Of a DNA stretch of 64,000 nt, positions 25,461 to 32,931 are shown in pieces; position 1 is the stretch's first letter, and the number at the start of each line of letters is the position of its first letter. The position numbers and the translations under genes were made by a program. Origin of the DNA: Micromonospora avicenniae (GTDB taxonomy: Bacteria; Actinomycetota; Actinomycetes; Mycobacteriales; Micromonosporaceae); the NCBI RefSeq assembly GCF_900156065.1, contig NZ_FTNF01000003.1:310001-374000 (forward strand), written 5' to 3'. The notes below the pieces were generated by a model. That model had not been told where the DNA came from, searched no databases, and was given only the letters and a program-made list of their open reading frames with translations.

Positions 25461-26123
25461 TCAGGCCGCCCCGGTGAGCACGACCGCGATCCGGTCCTGC
25501 GCGTTCAACGCCACCACCGCCGGTACGTCCCGAACGGCCAGCGCCAGGTAGACGACGATGTCGTCGTTCGTGTCGGAGGTGCCCGTGTCGATGACGGTGG
25601 CCGGGAAGCGGGTCCCGCCGGCCGCTGCGGAACCGCTGGCGCTGTCGTCCGGGGTGCTGACCAGCAGCAGCTTGTCACCGGGGTGCAGTTGCCGGGCGGG
25701 CACCTCGGCCGGGCCCAGGCCGAGCGCGAGCTGCTGCTGGTCGGGGCCGAGCAGCGGGGCGTCGGTCAGCTGCCCCATCGTCAGCAGGCTGCCCGGGGCC
25801 AGCGACATCGCGGCCCGTTTGCCGAGCACCTCGTCGATCCGGTCGGCCGGCACGGGGCTGAGCCCCTGACCGCCGGCCACCTGCACCGGCCTGAGGTCGT
25901 CGGCGCTGAGCTGCCGGCCCACCTCCACGGGGCGGGCCACCGCCAGGTAGCTACCGGTGGCGCGTACCGAGGTGACCGCGAACGCGGCGCCCAACCCGCC
26001 GAGGGCGATCAGCAGTACGGCCAGGCCCAGCAGCCCCGGGCGTATTCGCCGCTGCCGGACCACCCTGGGCGGGGTGACCGGCGCCTCCGCCGGGCTCGTT
26101 CCGTCGCGCGTCGCCAGGCTCAC
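25461..26123 (-). CDS. SAF-domain pilus assembly protein (CpaB/RcpC-like)
   Basis: 220-residue protein with a transmembrane helix (about residues 30-52), then a SAF domain (Val-Gly-Arg-Gln-Leu-Ser-Ala-Asp-Asp-Leu) as in CpaB/RcpC. In gram-negatives this works with the secretin. Here, with no secretin, it may act in the wall. GTG 26123 overlaps a 14-codon bridging frame as GTGA. Confidence 0.82.
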   Translation of the reverse strand: MSLATRDGTSPAEAPVTPPRVVRQRRIRPGLLGLAVLLIALGGLGAAFAVTSVRATGSYLAVARPVEVGRQLSADDLRPVQVAGGQGLSPVPADRIDEVLGKRAAMSLAPGSLLTMGQLTDAPLLGPDQQQLALGLGPAEVPARQLHPGDKLLLVSTPDDSASGSAAAGGTRFPATVIDTGTSDTNDDIVVYLALAVRDVPAVVALNAQDRIAVVLTGAA

Positions 26124-26164
26124 CGGGTCACCGCCGTTCCGATCGGCTCGTCTCTCGCGCTCAT
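26120..26164 (-). other. Bridging mini-ORF (14 codons) upstream of the cpaB-like gene
   Basis: Starts at an ATG overlapping the upstream stop (ATGA) and ends with a TGA overlapping the cpaB-like GTG (GTGA). No product is predicted. Its layout parallels the 27-codon frame at 421-504 and may couple translation across the gap. Confidence 0.3.
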
Positions 26165-27144
26165 CGCGTCACCACCTGGAGTTCGTTGATCTGGATCGGG
26201 ACCGTCCCCGTCCTCCGCTGCACGGGGATCACCCCCGTCTCGCCGCCGCCCTCCCAGGTCACCGTCCAGTACGTGGTGGCGCTGACCTCGTAGGTGTCGG
26301 CCTTCGGGTAGCCGCTGTGGTAGCCGCAGGTCGGCGAGCGTTTGCCGGCGTGCGGGCCGGTGACCTTGTACTCGGTGCCGGGGCCGGTGCAGGTGACCTG
26401 CTCGCCGTTGTCCATGTCCCAGACGATCCGGTCGAAGACCGCCGTGATCTCGACGGTCAGTCCCCGTTCGGTCTCGTCGTCGGAGATCACCGGACCGAAC
26501 GTCTGCGCGGCGTTCTCCCCCCACATCCAGACCGGCAGGCCGACCAGTCCGGGGCCGGTGGCGCGGCGCGGTGCGACAGCGATCCGGGGCGGGCGGATGC
26601 TGATCCGGGCCAGCGCACGCCGAGCCAGCTCCTCGGGGTCGGGCGGGGCGCCGTAGCCGGGCGGGGGGCCGTCGAGCAGTTCCTCGTGCTGGTCGCCACG
26701 GTCACCGCCGTTGCAGGTGACCAGGTACCACTGCTTGCCCTCGGGCGTGTCCGGCGGCTGGGGATCCTCCAGCTTGTAGTAGCAGCCGTCGGCGTTGTTG
26801 AACCAGCCGAGCAGGTCGTCGTAGCACTTCACGGTGCGGCCGTTCCACTGGCACTTGCCGCCGCCCCCGCCGCCGGAGTCCCCGCCCCCGCCGCCGCTGT
26901 CCCCGCCACCGCCGGGGGTGCCCGGGTCGTCGTCCCAGACGCTGCAGTCGTGTTGCTCCGGCGGGCATGATCCGCCCGGGTCGGCCCGCTTGGCCGCGGT
27001 CGCCGGTCCCATGCCGGCCGCGACCAGCGCGACCGCCAGACCGAGACCGGCGACCCGGGCCATCCGGCGTCGGGCGTCGGCGCGGCGGGCTGCCCCGGTC
27101 CGTGGGGGCCGGACCGGGGCAACCGTTCCTCCCCAGGTCAACAC
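26161..27144 (-). CDS. Exported Tad-locus protein of unknown function
   Basis: 327-residue secreted protein. The N-terminal Arg-rich stretch and hydrophobic segment (about residues 28-48) form a signal peptide, possibly Tat-like. A Gly/Asp/Ser-rich linker follows (about 75-97), then Cys-containing segments and a C-terminal beta-rich domain. GTG 27144 is preferred because AGGA lies six bases upstream and it overlaps the previous stop; ATG 27183 would give a 46-bp overlap. It is sandwiched in the Tad operon, so a pilus or wall role is inferred. Confidence 0.75.
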   Translation of the reverse strand: MLTWGGTVAPVRPPRTGAARRADARRRMARVAGLGLAVALVAAGMGPATAAKRADPGGSCPPEQHDCSVWDDDPGTPGGGGDSGGGGGDSGGGGGGKCQWNGRTVKCYDDLLGWFNNADGCYYKLEDPQPPDTPEGKQWYLVTCNGGDRGDQHEELLDGPPPGYGAPPDPEELARRALARISIRPPRIAVAPRRATGPGLVGLPVWMWGENAAQTFGPVISDDETERGLTVEITAVFDRIVWDMDNGEQVTCTGPGTEYKVTGPHAGKRSPTCGYHSGYPKADTYEVSATTYWTVTWEGGGETGVIPVQRRTGTVPIQINELQVVTR

Positions 27145-27704
27145 GGCTGATCCTGATGGGCGGCGCCGGCGCTGATCAACCATCGGCCGTCGGGGTACCG
27201 GGTCGCGGTGGCGGTGGCGAGGTACCGTTTCCCGCCGCTGCCGGGGACGACCCGCCGGTCCTTCGTGTAGACCAGCCGGTATCCGGTCGCGTCGAGGCAG
27301 TCCTGGATCTCCACGGTGGCCGGTACGGCGCTCAGGCTGACCGCGGTCACGGTGGGGTCGGACTTCAACGTTCCGGTACGCATCGCGCCGTGCTCCTTTG
27401 CGTCACGAATTGCCATTCGGACCCGGGTCAACAGCGGATCCGCGAGGAATCTGGACAGTTCCGGCGCGTACGGATCGCTGTGCCGACTCGCCGTACGGGA
27501 CGCGGTGAGATAGCCGGAATACGCGTCGAGCGCGGCTTTTCTCGCGGCCTGTTCATCGGCGTCCCGGTCCGCGTCGGCTTCGGCGGCCGCGGGTGCCGGC
27601 GGCCGGACTACCGCCTCCTCGCCCGCGCCGCACGCCATGATCGACGCCGTCGCCGTGACCGTCATCAGGCAGATTGCCGCTCGGCTGAGCTGCCTTCCTC
27701 GCAC
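27138..27704 (-). CDS. Lipoprotein at the head of the Tad operon
   Basis: 188-residue lipoprotein with a lipobox Ser-Ile-Met-Ala-Cys (Cys near residue 25) and an Ala/Glu/Asp-rich linker. The soluble domain after it is shaped like those of small NTF2-like exported proteins, a loose resemblance only. The GTG at 27704 has a good GAGGAGG ribosome site. It is the first gene of the 12-gene leftward operon. Confidence 0.75.
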   Translation of the reverse strand: MRGRQLSRAAICLMTVTATASIMACGAGEEAVVRPPAPAAAEADADRDADEQAARKAALDAYSGYLTASRTASRHSDPYAPELSRFLADPLLTRVRMAIRDAKEHGAMRTGTLKSDPTVTAVSLSAVPATVEIQDCLDATGYRLVYTKDRRVVPGSGGKRYLATATATRYPDGRWLISAGAAHQDQPC

Positions 27705-28294
27705 CGCCGTGCCTCCTCGGTGGTGACCCGGCGGTCACCTCCTGGTCGCCGCCGGGCATGCGGAAGCGCTCCCGAATGGTCGCATCCGGGGTTGTGGATT
27801 GCGCTACCGCATTTACCTTCACGGATCTCTTGTAAAAGCGAAGCTCGATGCCGTCCCATCGTCTCGGTGGGGCTTGCGTCGCACCCAAGGGGCGAGCATA
27901 GGCTGACGTTCGCCGATGCAACAGAGGAAATTCATTTGAATACGCTGAGTAATGACAGGTGGTGGTGGCGGGTGGCGACCACCCAGCTCGGCCCGGCCGG
28001 GTGCCGGCGGGTCGGCCCGCGCTGCGGCGGGCGGCGTGGCTCGACGCCGGGTGGGGTCCGCGCTGGCCGGACGGCGGAGGCGACTCGACCCGCTCGCGGC
28101 ATCTCGCCCGATCCGTCCCCTCGTCGTCGATCGGTGTCGCCGCGCCGGCTCCGGTTGGTCGCCGCCGCTGCGCTCGCCGTCGCGCGGTGCAGGCACCCGG
28201 TCACTTTCCGCGCCATCCGCTACACCCGAGCGATCGTTAAGTTACGTTCCGTGTTCGCCTTCGGCGACTCGGGTGATCAAGCCTGGCGGTGGTC
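27705..28294. promoter_or_regulatory. Divergent regulatory region of the Tad operon and prepilin peptidase
   Basis: This 590-bp gap holds no convincing gene; open frames on both strands are Arg/Pro/Ala-rich shadows. The leftward promoter should lie near 27740-27950, where the DNA is locally less GC-rich. A perfect palindrome, GGTGACC-CGGC-GGTCACC (27722-27739), lies just before the lipoprotein start and is a candidate operator. Confidence 0.45.
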
Positions 28295-29107
28295 ATGGAG
28301 CTGAGCGGTAGCTCGCCGCGATCAGATCAGGAGCGCGCGTCGACGTCGGGCGTTGGCCCGCCCAGCGGTGGTGGACGACCCGGCGCCCGACGGGCCGCGC
28401 TCGGTTGTCTCACGCTCACCCCGCTGCTGCGGCTGGCGGTGCTGCGGCACGCCGTACCGGCCCGATCCGCTCTCCGCGCCGGATGTCCCACCTGCGGCGA
28501 GCCCGTCGACCTGCGGCGCCCGTGGCCGGTGCTCGGCCCGGCGGCGCGCTGCGGGCGCTGCCGGGCCCGAGTGGGGCCGCCGCCAGTCGCTGTCGAGCTG
28601 GCCGCGATCGGGGCGGTGGCGGTGCTGGTGCTCCTCGGTCCGCCCACGACCGAGCTGCTCGCCGTCGCCTGGTGGCTCGGCTGGGTTCTGCCGCTGTGCT
28701 TCATCGACGTCGCCGTGCACCGTCTGCCGGACCGGCTCACCTGGCCGGCGGCGGCCGGGGTCGGCGCGCTGCTCGGGCTGGCGGCGGCGACCGGCGTCGG
28801 AGCAGGCCCCTGGCTGCGAGCCGTGCTGGGCGGCGCCGGGCTCGCGCTCTTCTTCGCCGCGTCCACCCTGCTGCTGGGCGCAAGGGGGTTCGGGCTGGGC
28901 GACGCCAAACTGGCCCTCGGCGTCGGGGCGCTGCTCGCCTGGCACGGCTGGCCGGTGCTGGTGGCCGGGCTGCTGCTCGCACTCGGGCTGTCCGCCCTGG
29001 TCAGCCTCGGGCTCCTCGCGGCCCGCCGGGTCCGCTGGTCCGGTCATGTGCCGTTCGGTCCGTTCCTCGCCCTCGGCACGATCGCCGCCCTGCTCCTGAC
29101 GGGATGA
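28295..29107 (+). CDS. Prepilin peptidase (A24 family)
   Basis: Membrane aspartyl protease that would process the Tad pseudopilins, 270 residues. The two catalytic Asp motifs are visible: Phe-Ile-Asp-Val (about residue 131) and Gly-Leu-Gly-Asp-Ala-Lys (about 203). Upstream lies a Cys-rich segment with Cys-x-x-Cys pairs (CPTC and CGRC, about residues 66-91), as in peptidases with an N-terminal domain. Start is ATG 28295 or GTG 28289; no strong ribosome site. It faces away from the Tad operon. Confidence 0.85.
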   Translation: MELSGSSPRSDQERASTSGVGPPSGGGRPGARRAALGCLTLTPLLRLAVLRHAVPARSALRAGCPTCGEPVDLRRPWPVLGPAARCGRCRARVGPPPVAVELAAIGAVAVLVLLGPPTTELLAVAWWLGWVLPLCFIDVAVHRLPDRLTWPAAAGVGALLGLAAATGVGAGPWLRAVLGGAGLALFFAASTLLLGARGFGLGDAKLALGVGALLAWHGWPVLVAGLLLALGLSALVSLGLLAARRVRWSGHVPFGPFLALGTIAALLLTG

Positions 29108-29128
29108 GCACGGGGCGGCCGCGACCGG

Positions 29129-29758
29129 TCAGCGGCGGGTGGAACCACCGATCGGGTCGGCGACCGGCGGTTCGGCGTGCGACCGGCGGCGCAGCAGCGT
29201 GGCGACCGGCCGCACCAGCAGCGGGACGAGCAGCAGGACCACGCCCGTGCCGAGCAGCAGACCGGCGACCACGTCGTGCGGGTAGTGCACGCCGACGAAG
29301 ACGCGGGAGAATGCGGCGAGCGCGGCCACGGGCAGCGCCACGAGGCCGATCCGGCGGGCGAGCAGCAGGGTGGCGACCGCCAGAGCGCCCGCGACAGTCG
29401 AGTGGTTGCTCGGGAACGACCAGTCACCGGTCGGTGGGCAGGAGCCGGCGATGATCGCGTGAACGGCCGCGCGACACGGCCGTTCCTCGTCGACCAGAGT
29501 CTTCAGTCCTTCGCTGCAGCCGTACGCGAGGACGACCGGGATCGGCGCGACCAGGGCGAGCGCCCGGTCCCGCGGGCCGGCGCCGAGGCGGGTGACCGCG
29601 GCGGCCAGCAGCAGCAGGCCGAGCAGCACGATCGCCCCCTCGGTGAAGTGCCCGGCGAACCACTGCACTGGCTGCGGGCTGTCCGCCGCCGCGTCGACGA
29701 TGTCCCGATACCAGTCGGCGCTGAACTCCGGTACATCGATCGTGCCGGTCCTCACCAT
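29129..29758 (-). CDS. PAP2-family membrane phosphatase
   Basis: 209-residue integral membrane lipid phosphatase-like protein. The three active-site motifs are present: Lys-x6-Arg-Pro (near residues 86-94), Pro-Ser-Asn-His (about 116-119), and Ser-Arg-x5-His-x3-Asp (about 151-162). Hydrophobic helices separate them. It probably hydrolyses undecaprenyl or phosphatidyl phosphates. ATG 29758 with GGTGAGGTG upstream. Convergent with the prepilin peptidase gene. Confidence 0.87.
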   Translation of the reverse strand: MVRTGTIDVPEFSADWYRDIVDAAADSPQPVQWFAGHFTEGAIVLLGLLLLAAAVTRLGAGPRDRALALVAPIPVVLAYGCSEGLKTLVDEERPCRAAVHAIIAGSCPPTGDWSFPSNHSTVAGALAVATLLLARRIGLVALPVAALAAFSRVFVGVHYPHDVVAGLLLGTGVVLLLVPLLVRPVATLLRRRSHAEPPVADPIGGSTRR

Positions 29759-29787
29759 GAATCACCTCACCAATCGTTCATACTCCG

Positions 29788-29801
29788 TTGATCCCGATCA
29801 A
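29788..29801. promoter_or_regulatory. Short palindrome upstream of the PAP2 gene
   Basis: TTGATC-CC-GATCAA lies 30 bp upstream of the PAP2 start in a locally AT-richer stretch. It is a possible operator. Confidence 0.35.
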
Positions 29802-29916
29802 AGGTACGGATCACCGAGATTCAACGGCAGTGACGAAGGGCAGGAGATTCACCTGACTTCGGTCGCGGCGGCGGCCCGGGCGGGTCCGCCACCATCCGGG
29901 GCAGGTGACCGCGGGA

Positions 29917-30381
29917 TCAGGACACTTCGAGCCCGCCGGACATCCGCTCCCGGACCTTCTCCAGGGCCTCGAAGGCGTACGCCCAGTTGTGGCACTTGAA
30001 GCTGCGCAGCCCGTCGATGGCCGTGTGGCAGTCGCTGCAGCGGACGTTGGGGATGGCGTCGGGCACCTCGGTGTTGACGTACTTGCGGTCACCGAGGATC
30101 ACCATGGCGATCATCGTCCGATCGTGTACGCCGTCGAGCGCGGACGAAACGATGTCGTACCAGGTCACCCGCCGGCCGCACTTCGGGCAGTCCGGCTCGT
30201 CGCCGCTGACCCAGAGCGGGGCACCGATGCTGCGCGGCGGGATGCCGAGCAGCTTCTCCAACCGCCGTACGTCCGACTCGGGGGTGGTCCAGCGGTGCCG
30301 GCCGGGTAGCGCGGCGGGCGAATCGTAGACGGCTCGGAACAGGTCCGGTTCGACCTGGACGGTTTCCCGCTGACTGGTCAT
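29917..30381 (-). CDS. Conserved-type protein with CxxC motifs (unknown function)
   Basis: 154-residue soluble protein. Cys pairs occur as Cys-Pro-Lys-Cys (about residues 64-67) and Cys-Ser-Asp-Cys-His (about 115-119), with a further Cys-His near residue 131, probably a zinc site. The CxxCH resembles a haem c motif, but the protein has no signal peptide. ATG 30381 with GAGGAGGA. Function unknown. Confidence 0.75.
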   Translation of the reverse strand: MTSQRETVQVEPDLFRAVYDSPAALPGRHRWTTPESDVRRLEKLLGIPPRSIGAPLWVSGDEPDCPKCGRRVTWYDIVSSALDGVHDRTMIAMVILGDRKYVNTEVPDAIPNVRCSDCHTAIDGLRSFKCHNWAYAFEALEKVRERMSGGLEVS

Positions 30382-30480
30382 CGGCGTCCTCCTCGACGAT
30401 CGGTGCCCCCACCGTGGTTCGCGCGTGCCGTGGGGTGCAGCCGGATCAACGACACGACCTCCCGCCGGGTCGTCCCGCAC

Positions 30481-30504
30481 CGTGCCGGCCGCCGATCCGG
30501 CACG
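30481..30504. other. Hairpin-forming palindrome upstream of the ltrA-like gene
   Basis: CGTGCCGG and CCGGCACG enclose eight bases in the 224-bp gap between divergent genes. Terminator or regulatory use is uncertain. Confidence 0.3.
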
Positions 30505-30605
30505 TCCGTCGAGCTACGGCCCGTGCGGCCGGCTCTTTCGTTTCCGGTACGCGAGCGTCCGGCCGGGTGGTAGGACATCAGCGGGAGGCGGGCGGAGGAG
30601 CGCGG

Positions 30606-31754
30606 ATGGTGAGCAGGCCCGAGCGGCTGCTGCGGCACCGCGAGGACCCGGCGAGCGCGACCTTCCTGGAGCTCTTCTTCGACCTCGCGTTCGTGTTCGC
30701 GCTCAACCAGCTGACCACCGTCCTGCTGGTCGACCTCAGTATCGCCGCGGCGCTGCGGGCCGCGATCCTGCTCGCCGCGCTCTGGTGGCTGTGGGTGGCG
30801 ACCACCTGGTCGGCCGACTGGTACGCCCCGGGCGCGCTGGTCCTGCGGATGGTGCTGATCGGCGCCGCGCTGGGCGGTCTGCTCATGGGCGCGGCCGCGC
30901 CGAACGCTCTGGGCGGGCGGGCCGAACTCTTCGCCGGCGCGCTCGTCGCCACCGAACTGGGTCGCGGCCTGCTGGGCCTCGTGGCGCTGCGCAACCATCC
31001 TCGCCAACGACGCTCCCTGCGGATCCTGTGCTGGTCAGTCGTCAGCGGCGTGCTGTGGATGGCCGGGGTTTTCACCCCGGCGGCGCGCGTTCCGCTCTGG
31101 CTGCTCGCGCTGACGATCCACTACCTCGGGCCCAGCCTCGGTTGGCCGGTGCCCGGGCTCGGACGGGCCACCCCCGAGGAACTCCAGCTCACCGGACGTC
31201 ACCTCGCCGAACGCTTCCAGCAGGTCTTCGTCATCTCGCTCGGCGAGCTGGTCCTGACGGCGGGTCTCGGGTACACCCGCGCCGGTACCGGGCTGGCGCA
31301 CACCGTCGCGTTCGTGCTGGTCTTCGCCACCGCGGTCCTGCTGGGCCTGCTCTACGTGACGCCGGCCGGCCAGCAGCTCGCTCCGGCCATCGAGCGTGCC
31401 GACCCGACCCGGTTCGGTGCCGAGTCCGCGTACCTGCACCTCGTCATCGTCGGTGGCGTGGTGGCCACCGCCGCCGGCGCGGAGCTGGTGATCGTCCGCC
31501 CGGACGAGGCGGGGGCGGTGGCGTTCGTCGTGACCGGGCCGGCGCTCTTCCTCACCGGGCGGCTGCTGCTCTCCACGGCCATCCACCGCCGCCTCTCCTG
31601 GCCCCGGCTGGTCGGGGTGCCCCTGCTGGTCGTGGTCGGTGTGGTCACCGCGGACCTTCCGCTGCTCGTCGCGACCGCGGCCACCACGGTGCTCCTCTCC
31701 GTGGTGGCCGTGGTGGAACGGGCGGGTGTCTTCACCGCGCGCCAGGTCGTCTGA
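30606..31754 (+). CDS. Low temperature requirement A-like membrane protein (LtrA family)
   Basis: 382-residue multi-helix membrane protein. The LtrA signature Phe-Leu-Glu-Leu-Phe-Phe-Asp-Leu-Ala-Phe-Val-Phe is near residue 20. About ten hydrophobic segments follow. Biochemical role is unknown; the name comes from a Listeria cold-growth phenotype. ATG 30606 with GGAGGAG. Convergent with the DUF916 gene. Confidence 0.88.
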   Translation: MVSRPERLLRHREDPASATFLELFFDLAFVFALNQLTTVLLVDLSIAAALRAAILLAALWWLWVATTWSADWYAPGALVLRMVLIGAALGGLLMGAAAPNALGGRAELFAGALVATELGRGLLGLVALRNHPRQRRSLRILCWSVVSGVLWMAGVFTPAARVPLWLLALTIHYLGPSLGWPVPGLGRATPEELQLTGRHLAERFQQVFVISLGELVLTAGLGYTRAGTGLAHTVAFVLVFATAVLLGLLYVTPAGQQLAPAIERADPTRFGAESAYLHLVIVGGVVATAAGAELVIVRPDEAGAVAFVVTGPALFLTGRLLLSTAIHRRLSWPRLVGVPLLVVVGVVTADLPLLVATAATTVLLSVVAVVERAGVFTARQVV

Positions 31755-31766
31755 GCGTCCGGGGTG

Positions 31767-32837
31767 CTACGCCTTCGGCCCGCGGAGCGCCTGCTCGACG
31801 GCCTCCTGCACGCGGGCGTCCTCGCGCTGCTTGCGGCGCACCCGATTGCGGCGGGTGAGGCGGATCGCCACGACGACGGCGGCGACCACTACGACGACCA
31901 GCAGCAACAGGGTCCACGGGACGACCCAGGCGTGCGCGGTGTCGGAGATCTTGTCGAGCGGGGTGATGGAGCCGGACGGGTCGGTGAGCAGCGGCGTGAG
32001 GGCGGCGGCCGCGGCGAGCCGGAACGCGGGGCTCACGTCCTCGACCGGCACGGTGACCTGCCAGCTCTCGCCGGGCAGCAGTTCCGGCGTCTTCGGCAGG
32101 TCGTGGGCCTTGGTACGCAGCAGCCCGAACGGGCCGGAGACCGAGGCCGCCTGCTCGCTCGACAGGGCGGCGTTGCCGGTGTTGTGGATCTTGTAGGTGA
32201 TGGTGGCGTCGCCCCGGCCGAACGGGTTCCAGGTGCCCTTGTAGTCGACGCCGAAGTCCTCGATCGCGAGCGCCGGCTTCAGCTCGCCGCCGACCCGCAG
32301 CTTGATCCGGATACCGAGCCGCCGGTCCACGTTGATGCCCTCGGCCTGGTCCGGCTGGGTCAGCGAGGTGAGGATGCCGCCGACGTAGTCACCGGGCGTG
32401 GCGTTGTCCGGGACGCTGATCTTGATCGGTACGGTCGCGGTCTTCCCCGGCTTGATCGCGACACTGGCGCTGTCGGGGTGCACCCAGGCGCCGATGGCGA
32501 CCGACTTCTTGTCCCGGGTGAGCAGGTCGAGCTGGCCGGCGTCGGTGGTGAAGCCGTCGGCGGCGTACACGGTGAGGTTCAGCGGGGCCTTGCCGCGGTT
32601 GGCCACGACCATCCCGTCCTCGATGGTGCCGCCGGGGTTGACGTTGTAGCTGTAGCTGGACCGGGTCGCACCGTAGCTGTTGGAGGCCGTTCTGACCGTC
32701 CAGGTGACGTCGCCGTCGGCTGCCAGGGCGGGACCGGCGCTCATGCCGGCGGCCGCGACGGCGGCGAGCAGGGACAGGACTGTCGTACGGAGGAGCTTGG
32801 CGGTCCGGGTCGTCCAGCGCGTTGCGGGCGCGTGCAT
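31767..32837 (-). CDS. DUF916 (WxL-associated) cell-surface protein, membrane anchored
   Basis: 356-residue exported protein: signal peptide (1-40), beta-rich DUF916-like extracellular domain (about 45-290), one C-terminal transmembrane helix (about 302-325), and a short basic cytoplasmic tail. In Firmicutes, DUF916 proteins are encoded beside WxL-domain proteins and help attach them to peptidoglycan. Here the upstream neighbour on the same strand is a secreted phosphatase with a WxL-like C-terminus. AAGGA precedes ATG 32837. A strong hairpin separates the two, so transcription may be partly independent. Confidence 0.75.
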   Translation of the reverse strand: MHAPATRWTTRTAKLLRTTVLSLLAAVAAAGMSAGPALAADGDVTWTVRTASNSYGATRSSYSYNVNPGGTIEDGMVVANRGKAPLNLTVYAADGFTTDAGQLDLLTRDKKSVAIGAWVHPDSASVAIKPGKTATVPIKISVPDNATPGDYVGGILTSLTQPDQAEGINVDRRLGIRIKLRVGGELKPALAIEDFGVDYKGTWNPFGRGDATITYKIHNTGNAALSSEQAASVSGPFGLLRTKAHDLPKTPELLPGESWQVTVPVEDVSPAFRLAAAAALTPLLTDPSGSITPLDKISDTAHAWVVPWTLLLLVVVVVAAVVVAIRLTRRNRVRRKQREDARVQEAVEQALRGPKA

Positions 32838-32882
32838 CTCTGGTCCTTGCTAGGTGTGATCTTGGGGAGGGTCGAAACGGGT

Positions 32883-32915
32883 GGCGGGGTAGGCCCCGAA
32901 GGTGCCTACCCCGCC
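32883..32915 (-). terminator. Terminator between phosphatase and DUF916 genes
   Basis: GGCGGGGTAGGC (32883-32894) pairs with GCCTACCCCGCC (32904-32915) around nine bases, 16 bp after the phosphatase stop. Confidence 0.75.
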
Positions 32916-32931
32916 GGTGGAGCAGGTTCGA

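Noticed and set aside
27932..28240. Small genes in the Tad/prepilin peptidase gap
   Set aside because: Frames on both strands overlap each other, are Arg/Pro/Ala-rich, and lack ribosome sites.
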